Counted from the stretch's first letter, positions 1-9,799 are shown. The stretch: 64,000 nucleotides of DNA from Akebia trifoliata (GCA_017979445.1 CM030708.1:34352721-34416720); one strand, 5' to 3'. Numbers and translations are program-made. The notes: generated from the letters alone by a model not told the origin.

Positions 1-80
1 CTCAAGATCGACATCGACTCTCACTTTGACTCAGGTTACTCTAAAGGCTTTTGTTGACATGACCTAAATATCCATTGAAC

Positions 81-200
81 ACATCTTATTCTATCTCTTA
101 AAGAAGATTAATTATTAGTTAAAAAGAAGATAAACCTTGTCACATCTTATTCTATCTCTTAAAGAAGATTAATTATTAGTTAAAAAGAATATAAACCTTG
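81..200. repeat. 61-bp tandem duplication
   Basis: A segment starting acatcttattctatctctta occurs at about 81 and again at about 142, nearly identical, ending in ataaaccttgt. It lies in presumed intron or upstream DNA. The rest of 1-575 is AT-rich with no recognisable coding sequence. Confidence 0.8.
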
Positions 201-575
201 TAAATCAACCTCAATTAGGATTCGAACATTAACGTTTACTGAAATTTTGGTTATGTTACGTGTAACACATGTAAGAGCAGCATTTATGGATGTTTTTGTT
301 CAATGATAATGACCAAGTCAAAGGAGGACATACAAATATATTTAAAATTGTGGGTGTTTAGCTTATTCAAACACTTAAACTAGGCAATCTGTTGCTACTT
401 TGTTTTTTTTTCTTTTTTCTTCTTGGATTGGGGTTTTTTTAATCATATTTATACAAACAAATGAAGCAATATTTCTTTAGATTAGTGATTTACTTGTTTA
501 CGTTTCAATCGTGATTTAGCTTAGTAGTTCATATCAAACCATGGGAATAACGTTTTGTGGTGGTTATTGAACCAG

Positions 576-2442
576 GAAATATTGGGAGCTGGTTTGGACA
601 AGATGAACCAGATGAGTGATTGGGAGGAACGACCTTTGAGTCAGAATCATGTATGTATTTATTATTCCCTTTTCTATAACTTGATTGAGTACCTAGGGAA
701 CTATGATAGTTATATAGGAGATCTCGCAGGTGGTCTCTATTAATGTGAGTCCCCCTTGTATCTATGGCATGAGTTTCAGTACGCTATGGAGAAAAAATTC
801 CTGCTTTTTTGTCGCCTAATTAAATTTCTTCAAGTTCTATTATATAAGGGGTGACCCCAATATATGTTAACTTGTTCGAAACCACATTTCATAAGATGGA
901 TTTTTTTATTATTTTTTTATGATGGAAATTTTAGTTTGTAATATTATTTCAGTTGTTGACTACAGAAATTAACTAGAAACATCCAAAAAATGATCCCCCA
1001 ATATCAAAGATAATTTTTGACATTTCAAATAAAAAATGAATCATACTGGGCACAGACATAGTTCTAATCACGGATCCTCACGGAATTCCTCCCCTTCATA
1101 GAGTAGTACCTAGCCTGCTACTTAAAACTTTTAAGGTAAATTATTTTCTAATATATATATATATATGGGTAGCGTTCAAGGGCAAACTTTTTGGCAAAAC
1201 ATTTTTCAAAACATGGGTTAGAGGTTTTGGAATGGGCTGATTTTTGGTGAGGATAATCTCTACGGTGAGTAGATCATCCTCACCAAAAATCAGCCCATTC
1301 CAAAACTTCTAACCCATGTTTACCAGCTGAAAAATCGTGGACCGTCCATTTTTTGTAAACTGTTTTTGATGGGGTTAGAAGTTTTGGAATGGGCTGATTT
1401 TTGGTGATGATGATCTCCTCACCATAGAGATCATCCTCACCAAATATCAGCTCATTCCAATACCTCTAACTCATGTTTTGAAAAATGTTTTGCCAAAAAG
1501 TTTAAAAAGTTGGCCATTGAACGCCCCCCCTATATATATATATATATATACATATAGGGAAATGTTCAGCACCCTAAGTTTTACCACACACTTTAACAAA
1601 CGTTTTTATCCTACATGGGTTAGAAGTTTTGGAATGGGCTGATTTTTGGTGAGGATGATCTCTATGATTAGAAGATCATCCTCCCCAAAAATCAGCCCAT
1701 TCCGAAATGTTTAGCCCCATGTTTACAAGTTGAAAAATCGTGGACCGTCCATTTTTTTTAAATCATTTTTTATGGGGTTAGAAGTTTTGGAATGAGCTGA
1801 TTTTTGGTGAGGATGATCTCCTCACCATAGAGATCATCCTCACCAAAAATCAGCCCATTCCGAAACTTCTAACCCATGTAGGACAAAATGCGTTGTTAAA
1901 GTGTGTGGTAAAAGTTAGGGTGCCGAACGGGACCCATATATATATATATATTTTTTTTTGTTACCTTTTTTATTTATTACTATTCTTGAGTTGTTTATAG
2001 AAAAAGAGAAACTAAAGTGAAAAATGATGTGCAGTTGGAATATGCAGCCCTCGATGCCATTGTACTTATTCACATATTTCGTCATGTCTATCGCCAAGGT
2101 GTCAATGACAAAGTTGAATGGACATCACATATTGTGAGTTAAAGAGAAAAATAAAGCTCCTATATACTTTCTCTATTTAGCAGTATTTGCAAACAAAGGT
2201 TGTCCTTTGGTTGACAAGGCTCTATGGTCTATAAAGAGTAGTCGAGATTCACCATCCTTTTTCAAGATTTACAAATTAGGAACCATAATTAAAATGTCCA
2301 TCACCATGTTCTTCTTCATAAGCCTTACCCCAACTCTAGGGATCCAGAACTAACTGTTTTTTTTTAATTTTTTCCTCTGATGAATCCACAGGTTACCCAC
2401 TACAATGCTAGTGAGAAACAACGGAAGAGAGAATCAAAATAG
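576..2442 (+). CDS. 3'-5' exonuclease domain protein, 3' part of gene (5' part outside window)
   Basis: Two exons join in phase: 576-650 (25 codons, EILGAGLDK...ERPLSQNH, donor GTATGT) and 2035-2133 (33 codons, LEYAALDAIVLIHIFRHV...WTSHI, donor GTGAGT). A likely last exon at 2392-2442 (acceptor CACAG) adds a short basic tail, VTHYNASEKQRKRESK, and a stop. The joined protein reads as the end of a plant ribonuclease H-like 3'-5' exonuclease (DEDDy, Mut-7/WRN-exo type, like Arabidopsis At1g56310). YAALD is the ExoIII motif Y-x3-D. The exons seen carry no internal stop. The 1.38 kb intron holds two foldback elements. Exons with ExoI and ExoII should lie left of position 1; nothing convincing was found at 1-575. 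Whether the gene is intact cannot be judged. The family identity is fairly sure; the last exon is less so. Confidence 0.62.
1167..1530. mobile_element. Double-hairpin MITE, copy 1
   Basis: A ~364-bp non-autonomous foldback element. The core aatgggctgatttttggtga and its reverse complement each occur twice, giving two stem-loops. They are separated by a conserved spacer with cgtggaccgtccatttttt. The outer ends are inverted: left gggtagcgttcaag..., right ...ttgaacgccccccc. Both flanks are (TA)n, so a 9-bp tatatatat target duplication is possible but not provable here. It lies in the exonuclease intron and encodes nothing. Copies 2 and 3 share the core. Confidence 0.8.
1557..1935. mobile_element. 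Double-hairpin MITE, copy 2
   Basis: Same two-hairpin core and spacer as copy 1, but with different arms outside the core: gttcagcaccctaagttttac at the left and its complement near the right end. The termini are gggaaatgttcagca and (complement) gggtcccgttcggca. It sits 26 bp from copy 1 across a (TA)n tract. The flanks atacatata and atatatata look like a 9-bp target duplication with one mismatch. Confidence 0.8.
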
Positions 2443-2559
2443 AAGAGTGCAAGGGAGGTTGAAGATGGGACAGACATGGGTTCCAAATCCAATTAACAGC
2501 CATTCACATTGTTAGAGAATAAGATGCACTATGATATATGAGATATATTCTCAGTGAGA

Positions 2560-3115
2560 TCCATGTATGGATCAACAAATTAGAAGAGGTATCCAAACTC
2601 CAAACCGTTGCTTATTGTGCTCCCGAAATGAAGAGTCTGCATATCACCTTCTCTTGCATTGTGCTATGGCGCATTATCTTTGGTACCATTTCCTTGGCCT
2701 TTTGGGTATAGTGGGCCATTTCCCAAGGACCATAGGGCAGCTATTTAGTTCTTGGATGAATTGGGGTTTCTCCTTAAAAGCTTCAAAGTTGATCTTGTGG
2801 AACCTCCTTCCCTTTGCCATCTCTTGGGGATTGTGAAAGGAGATGAATACACACACTTTTGAAGGAAAAGAATTACAGCCAGAGGATCTCATTTTGTCTA
2901 TTTTGGACTTGCTATTTTTTTTTGGAAAAGATTTTCAAAGAATTTAAAGGGATCTTTTTTGAGGACTTCATTGTAAGATGGAAGTACATTTATAATTTGG
3001 AGGCAGTTTAGTGACTTGTTTTTCTTTCTTTTTTCCTCTTTTGATAAGTTCTTGTATTTAGGGGACTTCTCGTCCCCGTTTTTTCTATTAATAAAATTTT
3101 AACTTATTAAAAAAA
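2560..3115 (+). mobile_element. LINE retrotransposon 3' fragment (zf-RVT domain)
   Basis: The frame at 2567-2836 reads a reverse-transcriptase zinc-binding (zf-RVT) domain: CLLCSRNEESAYHLLLHC, then a W/F-rich segment ending LLPFAISWGL. A TGA follows where a related copy (3699-4090) also lacks Trp; reading on in frame gives KEMNTHTFEGKE. The 3' end shows the shared motif cttctcgtccccgttttttc and an A-rich tail after 3100. Only the last ~0.5 kb of an element is present, as usual for 5'-truncated LINE insertion. It lies just beyond the exonuclease stop. Confidence 0.75.
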
Positions 3116-3329
3116 TACATACGAGACATATTAAATCATTATCAAAATATCTCTTCACAACCTTTCAATATCTATAAAAATAAAAAAATAAAAAATTGAT
3201 AAGTCGTATCTATAAAAAAAAATTATCTTCCTTAAACCCAGTATTATAACGAGTATCATCTTTATGATACCATTTATAATAACTCGAACTGAAATACAAG
3301 AGCAAGTGCTAAAGAAGATATGGGAATAC

Positions 3330-4555
3330 CTCCTCCCCCAGGCGAGCACAGTCTGGTTGTTGGCATCCATCAACAATGCCTTTTATTACTTGAAAAGGTA
3401 GATGAAGAAACTCATAAAATACCTATATCATAATAATAGTCTATTTCAATAGTCTATTTCTCTGTGGAACTCAATACATGAAAATAGAAGCACACAAAAA
3501 ACATATGAGCAAAATTATGAAAGATCAGGACATTGACCTTACTTATCAAAAAAATAAGACATCTACCTTGTCAGCAAGATCAACATCAAAATGGCTTATA
3601 GAAAAGTAAACGAAGAAGAACAATGGCTTTGATCCAGAAGTAACAATGTCGTTAACACTGATGGCAACCTGGAGAAGAGAGACATTATAATGCCTGCCCT
3701 TAATTGGGTGGACCCACAACATTTTCTCCAACAAGAAAAGATACTTGTGGGCTATTTTCCCCTTTGCAGTGTGTTGGGGACTGTGCAAAGAGAGGAATAG
3801 AAGGGTTTTCTAGGAAGAGGAAAAGACTGTCCATGAGGTCATCCTAGATATCCTGGGTTGTTTATATTTGTGTGAGTAAATTGAGCAAGGATTTCATCAG
3901 GTTGTTCTTTGAGGATTTTGTATTTAAGTGGGAGACGTAGTGTCATGAGTAGCTAGTGTGTGGGCTGGTTATGTTTTGTTCATTTTCCATGTTTTTTCTT
4001 TTTTGTTTTTCTCTCGCTTTCACATTCAGGAGCCATCTCGGCCACTGCTTTTCTCTTTTCTAATAATTTTTTTACACTTATCAATATATATATATATAAA
4101 TTGTGCTAACATAAACAACAAATTAGGGTTAAAATTCAATCACTCGACATAATCATAAACCTAAAAATACCATAAATAAATAATAAATAAATAAAACAAA
4201 GAAAGATAGATGCTTTAGAGAAACAATACCGAGAGGGAAAAGCCCTCCAAAGCCTCCAATCCCTGGCACCATATTCGTAATTCTTCAAACAAGCTCTGGT
4301 CCCTCATCGATGTCAACACGAGCGTCCTTGTGGGTCATACTCTCAATGCCTTCAATTGTAGAGCTCAAAATTACATGGATTTTCTTCACAACTCATTTCT
4401 TTCTTACTTCCTCGGCAGCCATGGATGACCAAGGAGAGCTCTTGGCAATTTTCAAAGGTGGCTTTGCAGACATAGGAGGGTTTTTTACCAGAAGGTTTGA
4501 TTGAGATTGAAACATAGCGTAAGAGCTCTGCTTTTGCTCTAAAGCTTGTGTTCAT
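3330..4555 (-). pseudogene. PUR5-like pseudogene (phosphoribosylformylglycinamidine cyclo-ligase)
   Basis: Three decayed exons of AIR synthetase, the purine-synthesis enzyme that closes the imidazole ring in plastids and mitochondria. Exon 4230-4555 ends with THKDARVDIDEGPELV, a stop, then RITNMVPGIGGFGGLFPL. Exon 3567-3668 reads VAISVNDIVTSGSKPLFFF...DVDLADK. Exon 3330-3389 reads VIKGIVDGCQQPDCARLGEE. These match plant PUR5 almost word for word. Lesions: TGA at 4285-4287 where the family has Arg (CGA to TGA); a disturbed N-terminal frame; no exon for the YLVAGTDGVGTKL region; an acceptor that now reads CAA before 3389; a LINE at 3699-4090; no downstream exons. Introns remain, so this is a duplicated copy, not a processed one. 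Confidence 0.8.
3699..4090 (+). mobile_element. LINE 3' fragment lying in the PUR5 pseudogene
   Basis: This + strand segment reads FPFAVCWGLCKERNRRVF, the same C-terminal signature as the LINE at 2560-3115. It then runs through non-coding 3' sequence with gagccatctcggccactgct and ctctaataat-like tail sequence, ending in a T/A-rich stretch. It starts ~30 bp beyond a pseudogene acceptor and occupies the place where the missing PUR5 exon should be. The element is 5'-truncated. Confidence 0.7.
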
Positions 4556-4599
4556 GGCAACTGAGGGAGGGAGGGAGAAACATGAGTGGATCCAGTGTG

Positions 4600-5781
4600 A
4601 AACTATGGGCGATAGAAGGCTAATTCATAGAGAAGAGTTGATGTTGTAGAAACTGATGCATTATATTATCAAAGTCCATAGTTTACCCAATCCACATATC
4701 ACTCTTTTGCTCCAAAGAAGCATTAGTACAAAACAAAAACAAAAAACAAATAAAACCTTCAGCCCAGAACACACGAATTCAAGCTGCAGCTTATCGCTCA
4801 TCTAGTAGGATGTGCCCCAAACAATTCATTAAAAAAGATCATTAGCAGGTTTCGGGTAAGAATTCAAAACTACCTGCTTTGGATGACAGTAGCTCATCTG
4901 CTTCAGTCACCACCATCGTATGCCTCTAGCATAAAAGGAGGGCAGTGCTTAATGATGTCACAAATAGTTCCCATCAAAATTCTTATGCGTGCTGCATTAG
5001 CACCTATAAATTCAGGTCACATCTCTAATTTATATAGTTATAGGTTTTAAAATGTGAAGATTGATCAAATATCATAAATGTCCCATTTATAATCTTCACC
5101 TTATGCCTCTACTTATATTGAGCAAGCGCTGTAAGTCAGGTCAATCATATTCTAGTACATTGCAACCTTGCATGGGAAGTGTTTTCTGAACTCCATTTGT
5201 TGCTTGTTTGAAAGTTGGTATTCCCAGACCTTTTGAGGGAAAGAAAGGATTCCATATTACTTACTTCCATTTGTGATTTGTCGAAACTCTATGGGTCTTT
5301 TATTTTATTTTTCTTTTTATTTTTGAAGGGAAGAACAATCAGTTCAAACTGCATCTTAAGTATTTTTGGGTTGCTACTTCTCTAATATAATTTACATTGA
5401 AGAATTTAAGATTTTTTTCTTTTTTTTTTTTTTTTTTTTTTTTTTTTGAGAATTTATTAAACAATGGGATATGTTGTGAGTGTCAATGGGCTAATCTTTT
5501 TTTTTTTTTTACCATAGCTTGAAAGATGTTGTACGATTAGGTTAGTTGGTTATGGTAGATTGATTTTCTTGGCATATGTTTCTTATTCACCACCACCACC
5601 AAACCAGCAATTAAAAATCACAAAGCATAATCAACCAAAAAAAAAGATCAAAGTAAAACAAACCCAACAGATCTCATAAAATCCACAACTTAATTCAACT
5701 AAAATAAAGTACAACAAACCCATGTTCATCAACCCAGAAAAGTAAAACAAACCATCTATCATTTGGATTTCTTAACCTATC
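4600..5781. other. Gene-free stretch between PUR5 pseudogene and DUF538 gene
   Basis: No coding exon was recognised. There is a long T-run at about 5416-5447, another near 5499, and AT-rich sequence. The last ~100 bp should include the DUF538 3' UTR. Confidence 0.5.
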
Positions 5782-6318
5782 TTAAGAAGATGAAACAAGG
5801 GGGTTAGTCTCGATGATTCTGCTTACTTGCTGCTGATTCACGCAATCGAAACCACACCCACACTGCGGAGACTCTTCAAAGTTATCTGTTGGGAAATCCG
5901 CAGAAGCGATTCCAACTGAGAATTCAAGCTCATCCTCACTTCGAATTACTTCAACTATGTTGACCCAAAGCAATAAAATCTTCACACTTACCCCCTTTAG
6001 CTTCGTGAGCTTTCCTTTGGATATATAACCTGTAATTGTAGATTTATATTTCAGATTGTAACCTGAAATCTTAAAACTGCAACTCCCCTCTAAATAAACC
6101 GCGAATTTCCCTGTACTTTTGTCCAATTCGTAACCAGTTACCCCTACTGGTAAGATCCCAACAGGGAAATCGTAGGTTTTCAGGACCTCGTACGCCGTTA
6201 AATTTCCGTCATCTTCAGCCGAAGATTGGGTGATGATCAACGAAGTTAAACAGATAACACTCAGAATTATTAACGGAGCCCTTACTGGATTGGATCTTCT
6301 TCTCAAGAACAAACCCAT
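5782..6318 (-). CDS. DUF538 family secreted protein
   Basis: Single-exon gene of 178 codons. Residues ~1-35 are basic then hydrophobic (RAPLIILSVICLTSLIITQ, then SSAEDD), a signal peptide or anchor. Residues ~38-155 match plant DUF538: LTAYEVLKTYDFPVGILPVG, a GYELD...GKFAVYL segment, GSCSFKI, YKSTITGYISKGKL, GVSVKILLLWVNI, then DELEFSVG and a Cys-containing tail (CGCGFDC). Length and order are normal for the family. The biochemical role of DUF538 is not settled; some members affect trichome size. The start follows from the signal peptide and lack of a better upstream Met. A TATA-rich run (tatatata) at about 6363-6372 lies ~50 nt upstream of the ATG. A TIR element begins ~120 bp further upstream. 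Confidence 0.9.
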   Translation of the reverse strand: MGLFLRRRSNPVRAPLIILSVICLTSLIITQSSAEDDGNLTAYEVLKTYDFPVGILPVGVTGYELDKSTGKFAVYLEGSCSFKISGYNLKYKSTITGYISKGKLTKLKGVSVKILLLWVNIVEVIRSEDELEFSVGIASADFPTDNFEESPQCGCGFDCVNQQQVSRIIETNPLVSSS

Positions 6319-6436
6319 TTTCCCCCCTTTATTCCTCTTGACCTAAATGTGGTTTTGTCTTCTATATATATAAATTATAAAGAGATGAGAAGAAAAAAGA
6401 CCTACCACCCAATTGTCATTTTGTCTTCGTCAATTA

Positions 6437-7380
6437 ATAAATAGAGAGATTTATCCGGCAGACCTAACTATTCACTTTTATTACAAAAACTCCCTTGGAC
6501 TTCTGACAACTCCAAGAGAACCTTACTTTATGAATTTCGTTACCCACTAAACCTCACTTTATCCAGTTCGTTATCGAGCAAACCCTGGAACGGTATCCAC
6601 GTCATAAATTTCTAATTTTTTAAAGTTAATTTGTTACTTAACATACCTTGGAGTGGATTCTAATCACATCAATTGTAGCGTCCAAAACATGATCTGACCT
6701 ATAAGATTATAAAAGAAAAATATCTAAAAATTTTATAAAAAAATCTGAAAATCAAAATTAATATGGGCCCAATGGTCCTTAGTGAAATATCTTTAATTTG
6801 GAAATAAAATTCATATACGGTGAAATCTCTTTCCACTGTAAGGGGCAGAGTTAGTAAGGAGTTTGTGGGGGCAATTGCCCAACAAAACTTTGAGACACTC
6901 CTATATTTTCTACTAATTACATGTCCCATTTGTCCCCACTCCCTCACTTATCTCCCCATTTGCCCCTACATCCTCACCTCCCTCCATTCAAGTTCTTCAA
7001 CCATACAACTAATCATAGTTTGCCCCCATTAGAAGAAAATTCTGGCTCCGCCCCTGTCCATCGTTGAATTTTATTTTTAAATTTGGGAGTTCAATATTCA
7101 TCCATTCTCAACATCTACTATCAAACTCAAAAAATAGTTTGCTTTTAATTTTTTTTTCTTTTTGCCAAATCTTCATTTTTCCATGCAATTTAAAGGCTGT
7201 TTTTTTTTTTTTTTTTTTTTCATTACTAATTTGATTGTCCATGGGGGCCCAATGGTCCTTGATGAAATCTCTTTAATTTTATAAAGTAAGATTTGTGTAG
7301 GTAACAAACTTGATAAAGTAAGGGAGTTTTTGTAATAAAATTGCAACAATAGGTCTGCTTGATAAATCTCTCTAATAAAT
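6437..7380. mobile_element. TIR element upstream of the DUF538 gene
   Basis: Left-end sequence at ~6437-6560 (agagagatttatcc, gcagacctaacta, then ttattacaaaaactccctt) recurs inverted at ~7290-7380. This gives ~90-bp imperfect terminal inverted repeats around ~0.94 kb. Inside, gggcccaatggtcctt is directly repeated at ~6764 and ~7245. A second repeat (~6840-7065) has ggggcagagtta at one end and tggctccgcccctgtcc at the other. No transposase frame is visible, so it is non-autonomous. Confidence 0.55.
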
Positions 7381-7424
7381 ACTAGTAGGTGGCATGCATG
7401 CACGAAGCACATGTATTACTAAAG

Positions 7425-8118
7425 AATTGTGGTAATTTGATTATCCCACATGGCAAACTCAATCGATTACCCTGGTGCGACAAGTTTGGAATTGTAGATC
7501 TGCGTTCCTTGGGATACATGTCTACACTTCCCCATAAAAATGCATCTCGAGGGAATTGTGTATCTCGAGGAGTGCATATCTACAATTCTGAACTTGTCAC
7601 ATTAGGTAGTCGATTGAGTTTGCCACTTGGGGTAGTTAAATTATCACGACTCATTATTAAAATTAGCGATGTTAAAGGGTGCCAATGGGTTAGGTCCAAT
7701 TTGATCCATAAGGTTTTTGGAATTTGAATCATCATATTTTTTTTTTGCGATTCCAATTCTTATTGGTTATGGTTCTAATTTTAAAATTGGCGAAAATGGA
7801 ATCATAGGAAATTATGGGTACCCATAGATTCTGATTCTTAATAAACAAATAAGGAAAAGTCTCAAGTGAAAATGACATCCGATTTTTTATTTGTAACGAT
7901 TTTCTAATTTAAAATGATAGGATAAATCAAAAACTCACCAACTTGTCATGTGCAAAGAATCATAGATTTTTTCTCAGAATACACAACTGCACGTCCCCTT
8001 AAACATGTGCAATTGTTTATTCCAAAGAAAAAAATCTATGGTTCTTTAGACATGCCACGTCATTGAGTTTTTGAGTTATTTTGTAAGGTTGAGTTACAAA
8101 ATCAGCACTCATTTATTA
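7425..8118. mobile_element. Two foldback elements of the atctaYggttct family
   Basis: Two palindromic units lie here. The first (~7425-7668) has arms with actcaatcga and acctgtgaca-like steps on both sides of a loop. The second (~7925-8118) has arms agaatcatagatttttt and aaaaaatctatggttct around acacaactgcacgt, and ends in aaaatcagcactc. Related copies lie at ~10448-10683, 11362-11586, 38407-38525, 47640-47812, 50160-50378, 50385-50555 and 52425-52775. The stretch to 8640 holds nothing else recognisable. Confidence 0.6.
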
Positions 8119-8644
8119 TATGCAAGTTTCTTTTTTGCATCATAAAATATGAAAAAAAAATTAATTAAATTAATGTAAATTAAAATTCTTCTAAGAGCAC
8201 AACACATCATTTCATAAAAACATTATGCTCATGTGATCATCATGGAAATGATCGCACGAGCATAAATTCCAAATATCTTTCTTAAATGACACCCAAAATA
8301 ATTGTTTTCATTTTTTTTTATTTTTTATTTTTTTAATTTTTGTTGCCATTTTTCTTCCTTATGCAAATCTACATGTGAAAATGGATTCATTTTGCAAATG
8401 AAAGATAATCAATCACATGATATTATCCTTTGTGTAAGATTATATTGCATATGTGAACATATTTCCCTATTCTAAAGAATAACATCTTACCAAATAAAAC
8501 TTATATACGCCCATGTCACAGCAATCGGCATTCTAACCTCGTGCTTTCCATCCAACCACATAATTCTTCCAAACATGCTTTTGTAATGTCGACTTTTCTA
8601 GTTGAAATCTTGACCATAAAACTTACATTGCATTTGGATAGAGC

Positions 8645-8845
8645 TTTTTGATGACTTCTGCTCCTGCAGGGAGCTAGTAAACATTTCGATAGATTTTTAC
8701 TTTTGTGCGGCGAGATTTTTGCTCTTGCGAGGAGAGGTTTTTTGCTCTTTGTTGAGAAGCTCCAAGGACCTGCTCTTCTACGGAGAGTTTTTTAGCTCTT
8801 GCGGGGAGTGATTGAGCTTTTTACTCTTGCGCAGAGAGGTGTATC
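8645..8845. repeat. Degenerate short repeat (gctcttgcg...gagag)
   Basis: The motif tttttgctcttgcg-ngagag recurs about every 30-40 bp, for example near 8718, 8793 and 8823, with variants at 8650 and 8770. It abuts the subtilase C-terminal fragment. No protein function is visible. Confidence 0.5.
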
Positions 8846-8862
8846 CACACAAGCCCTTAGTT

Positions 8863-9137
8863 TCTGCTTCTTTATGTTGAAATTCAATGTTGAAGGTTCC
8901 ATATTCACCACAACCACATCTTGTTTGGGATTGTCAATCTTCACAGTATAGTGAGATGTACCCTCACTAACTTGGATGGCAGTCATGGTGATAGGTATCT
9001 CGAATTGTGAACCACTTGATGATGATTGGTATTCAAATGAGCGTGGCTTGTGAGTTATTAGATGAGGAAATATAGGCATAAAGAGTGTTTCCAGCTGATT
9101 CAGGGATTTGTAAGGCAGGGAGGAAATGGGGTTCAGC
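8863..9137 (-). pseudogene. Subtilisin-like protease fragments (PA-domain end plus Fn3-like domain)
   Basis: On the minus strand, ~9137-9040 reads FLPALQIPESAGNTLYAYIS followed by NNSQATLI, like the end of the plant subtilase PA domain (LPA-x-D-G-x-I-x-x-YI-S-T). After a frame change, ~9037-8863 reads ITMTAIQVSEGTSHYTVKID and VNMEPSTLNF, like the C-terminal fibronectin-III domain (RTVTNVG...Y-x-V...V-x-P-x-x-L-x-F). The catalytic Ser region between them is missing. It is a pseudogene relic of a secreted serine protease. The identity rests on motif pattern; the Fn3 part is the stronger half. Confidence 0.6.
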
Positions 9138-9156
9138 CATCAAACAAAGGCTCACT

Positions 9157-9771
9157 ATCGATCACTTATTTTGAGCATCTCTTACCGTATCTTTCATAGC
9201 TTTCTCTTCCTTAGTCTATTTTTCTGAAATGGATGATCAACATTTGGTTTTGTTTCTCATTTGTTTGTTTTCAGTCTCACTCTCTTCTCCAAACACCAAT
9301 CCTCCCAAAAAAAAAAATTATCATTAGAGTCCAAAATGACATGAAACCAACAATATTTCCAAGCATTGAAGACTGGTACACTGGAACCTTAACAAGTGTT
9401 ACCTCCCCTTTAGGTTCTCAAAATCCAACAACCCATTAAAAGGCAATAGAGATCTTCTCCACATTTACAAAACTGATTTTCATGGCTTCTCAACACAGTT
9501 GACTTCACAACAATTTTTGATGGGTTGTTGGATTTTGAGAGCCTAAAGGGAAGTTGCAGTGTACCAGTATTCAATGCTTGGAAACATTGTTGGTTTCATG
9601 TCATTTTGGACTGTAATGATAAAAAAATATTTTGGGGGGATTGGTGTTTGGAGAAGAGAGTGAGAATGGAAACAAACAAATGAGAAACAAACCAAAAGTT
9701 GATCATCCATTTCAGAAAAATAGAATAAGGAAGAGAAAGCTATGAACGATGCTCAAAATAAGTGATGGATG
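9157..9771. repeat. Foldback made of an inverted duplication of a subtilase 5' end
   Basis: The left arm, + strand ~9157-9437, holds upstream sequence, an ATG at ~9229 with MDDQHLVLFLICLFSVSLSS (a signal peptide), then after a frame slip in an A-run, RVQNDMKPTIFPSIEDWYTG, the start of the inhibitor-I9 prodomain. The loop, 9438-9519, continues the prodomain (HIYKTDFHGFSTQLTSQQ). The right arm, ~9520-9771, is the left arm in inverse orientation with few mismatches and small gaps (10-12 bp). An RNA crossing it would fold into a ~250-bp stem. It is not an intact gene. Confidence 0.8.
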
Positions 9772-9799
9772 GTATGCCTTAGACTTTTGCAAAACCTAT

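Noticed and set aside
1..575. Upstream exons of the exonuclease gene
   Set aside because: No segment matched ExoI or ExoII motifs; the start of the window has short open stretches only.
7425..8118. CRISPR-like spacing of repeats
   Set aside because: These are palindromic transposon copies in plant nuclear DNA, with no regular spacers.
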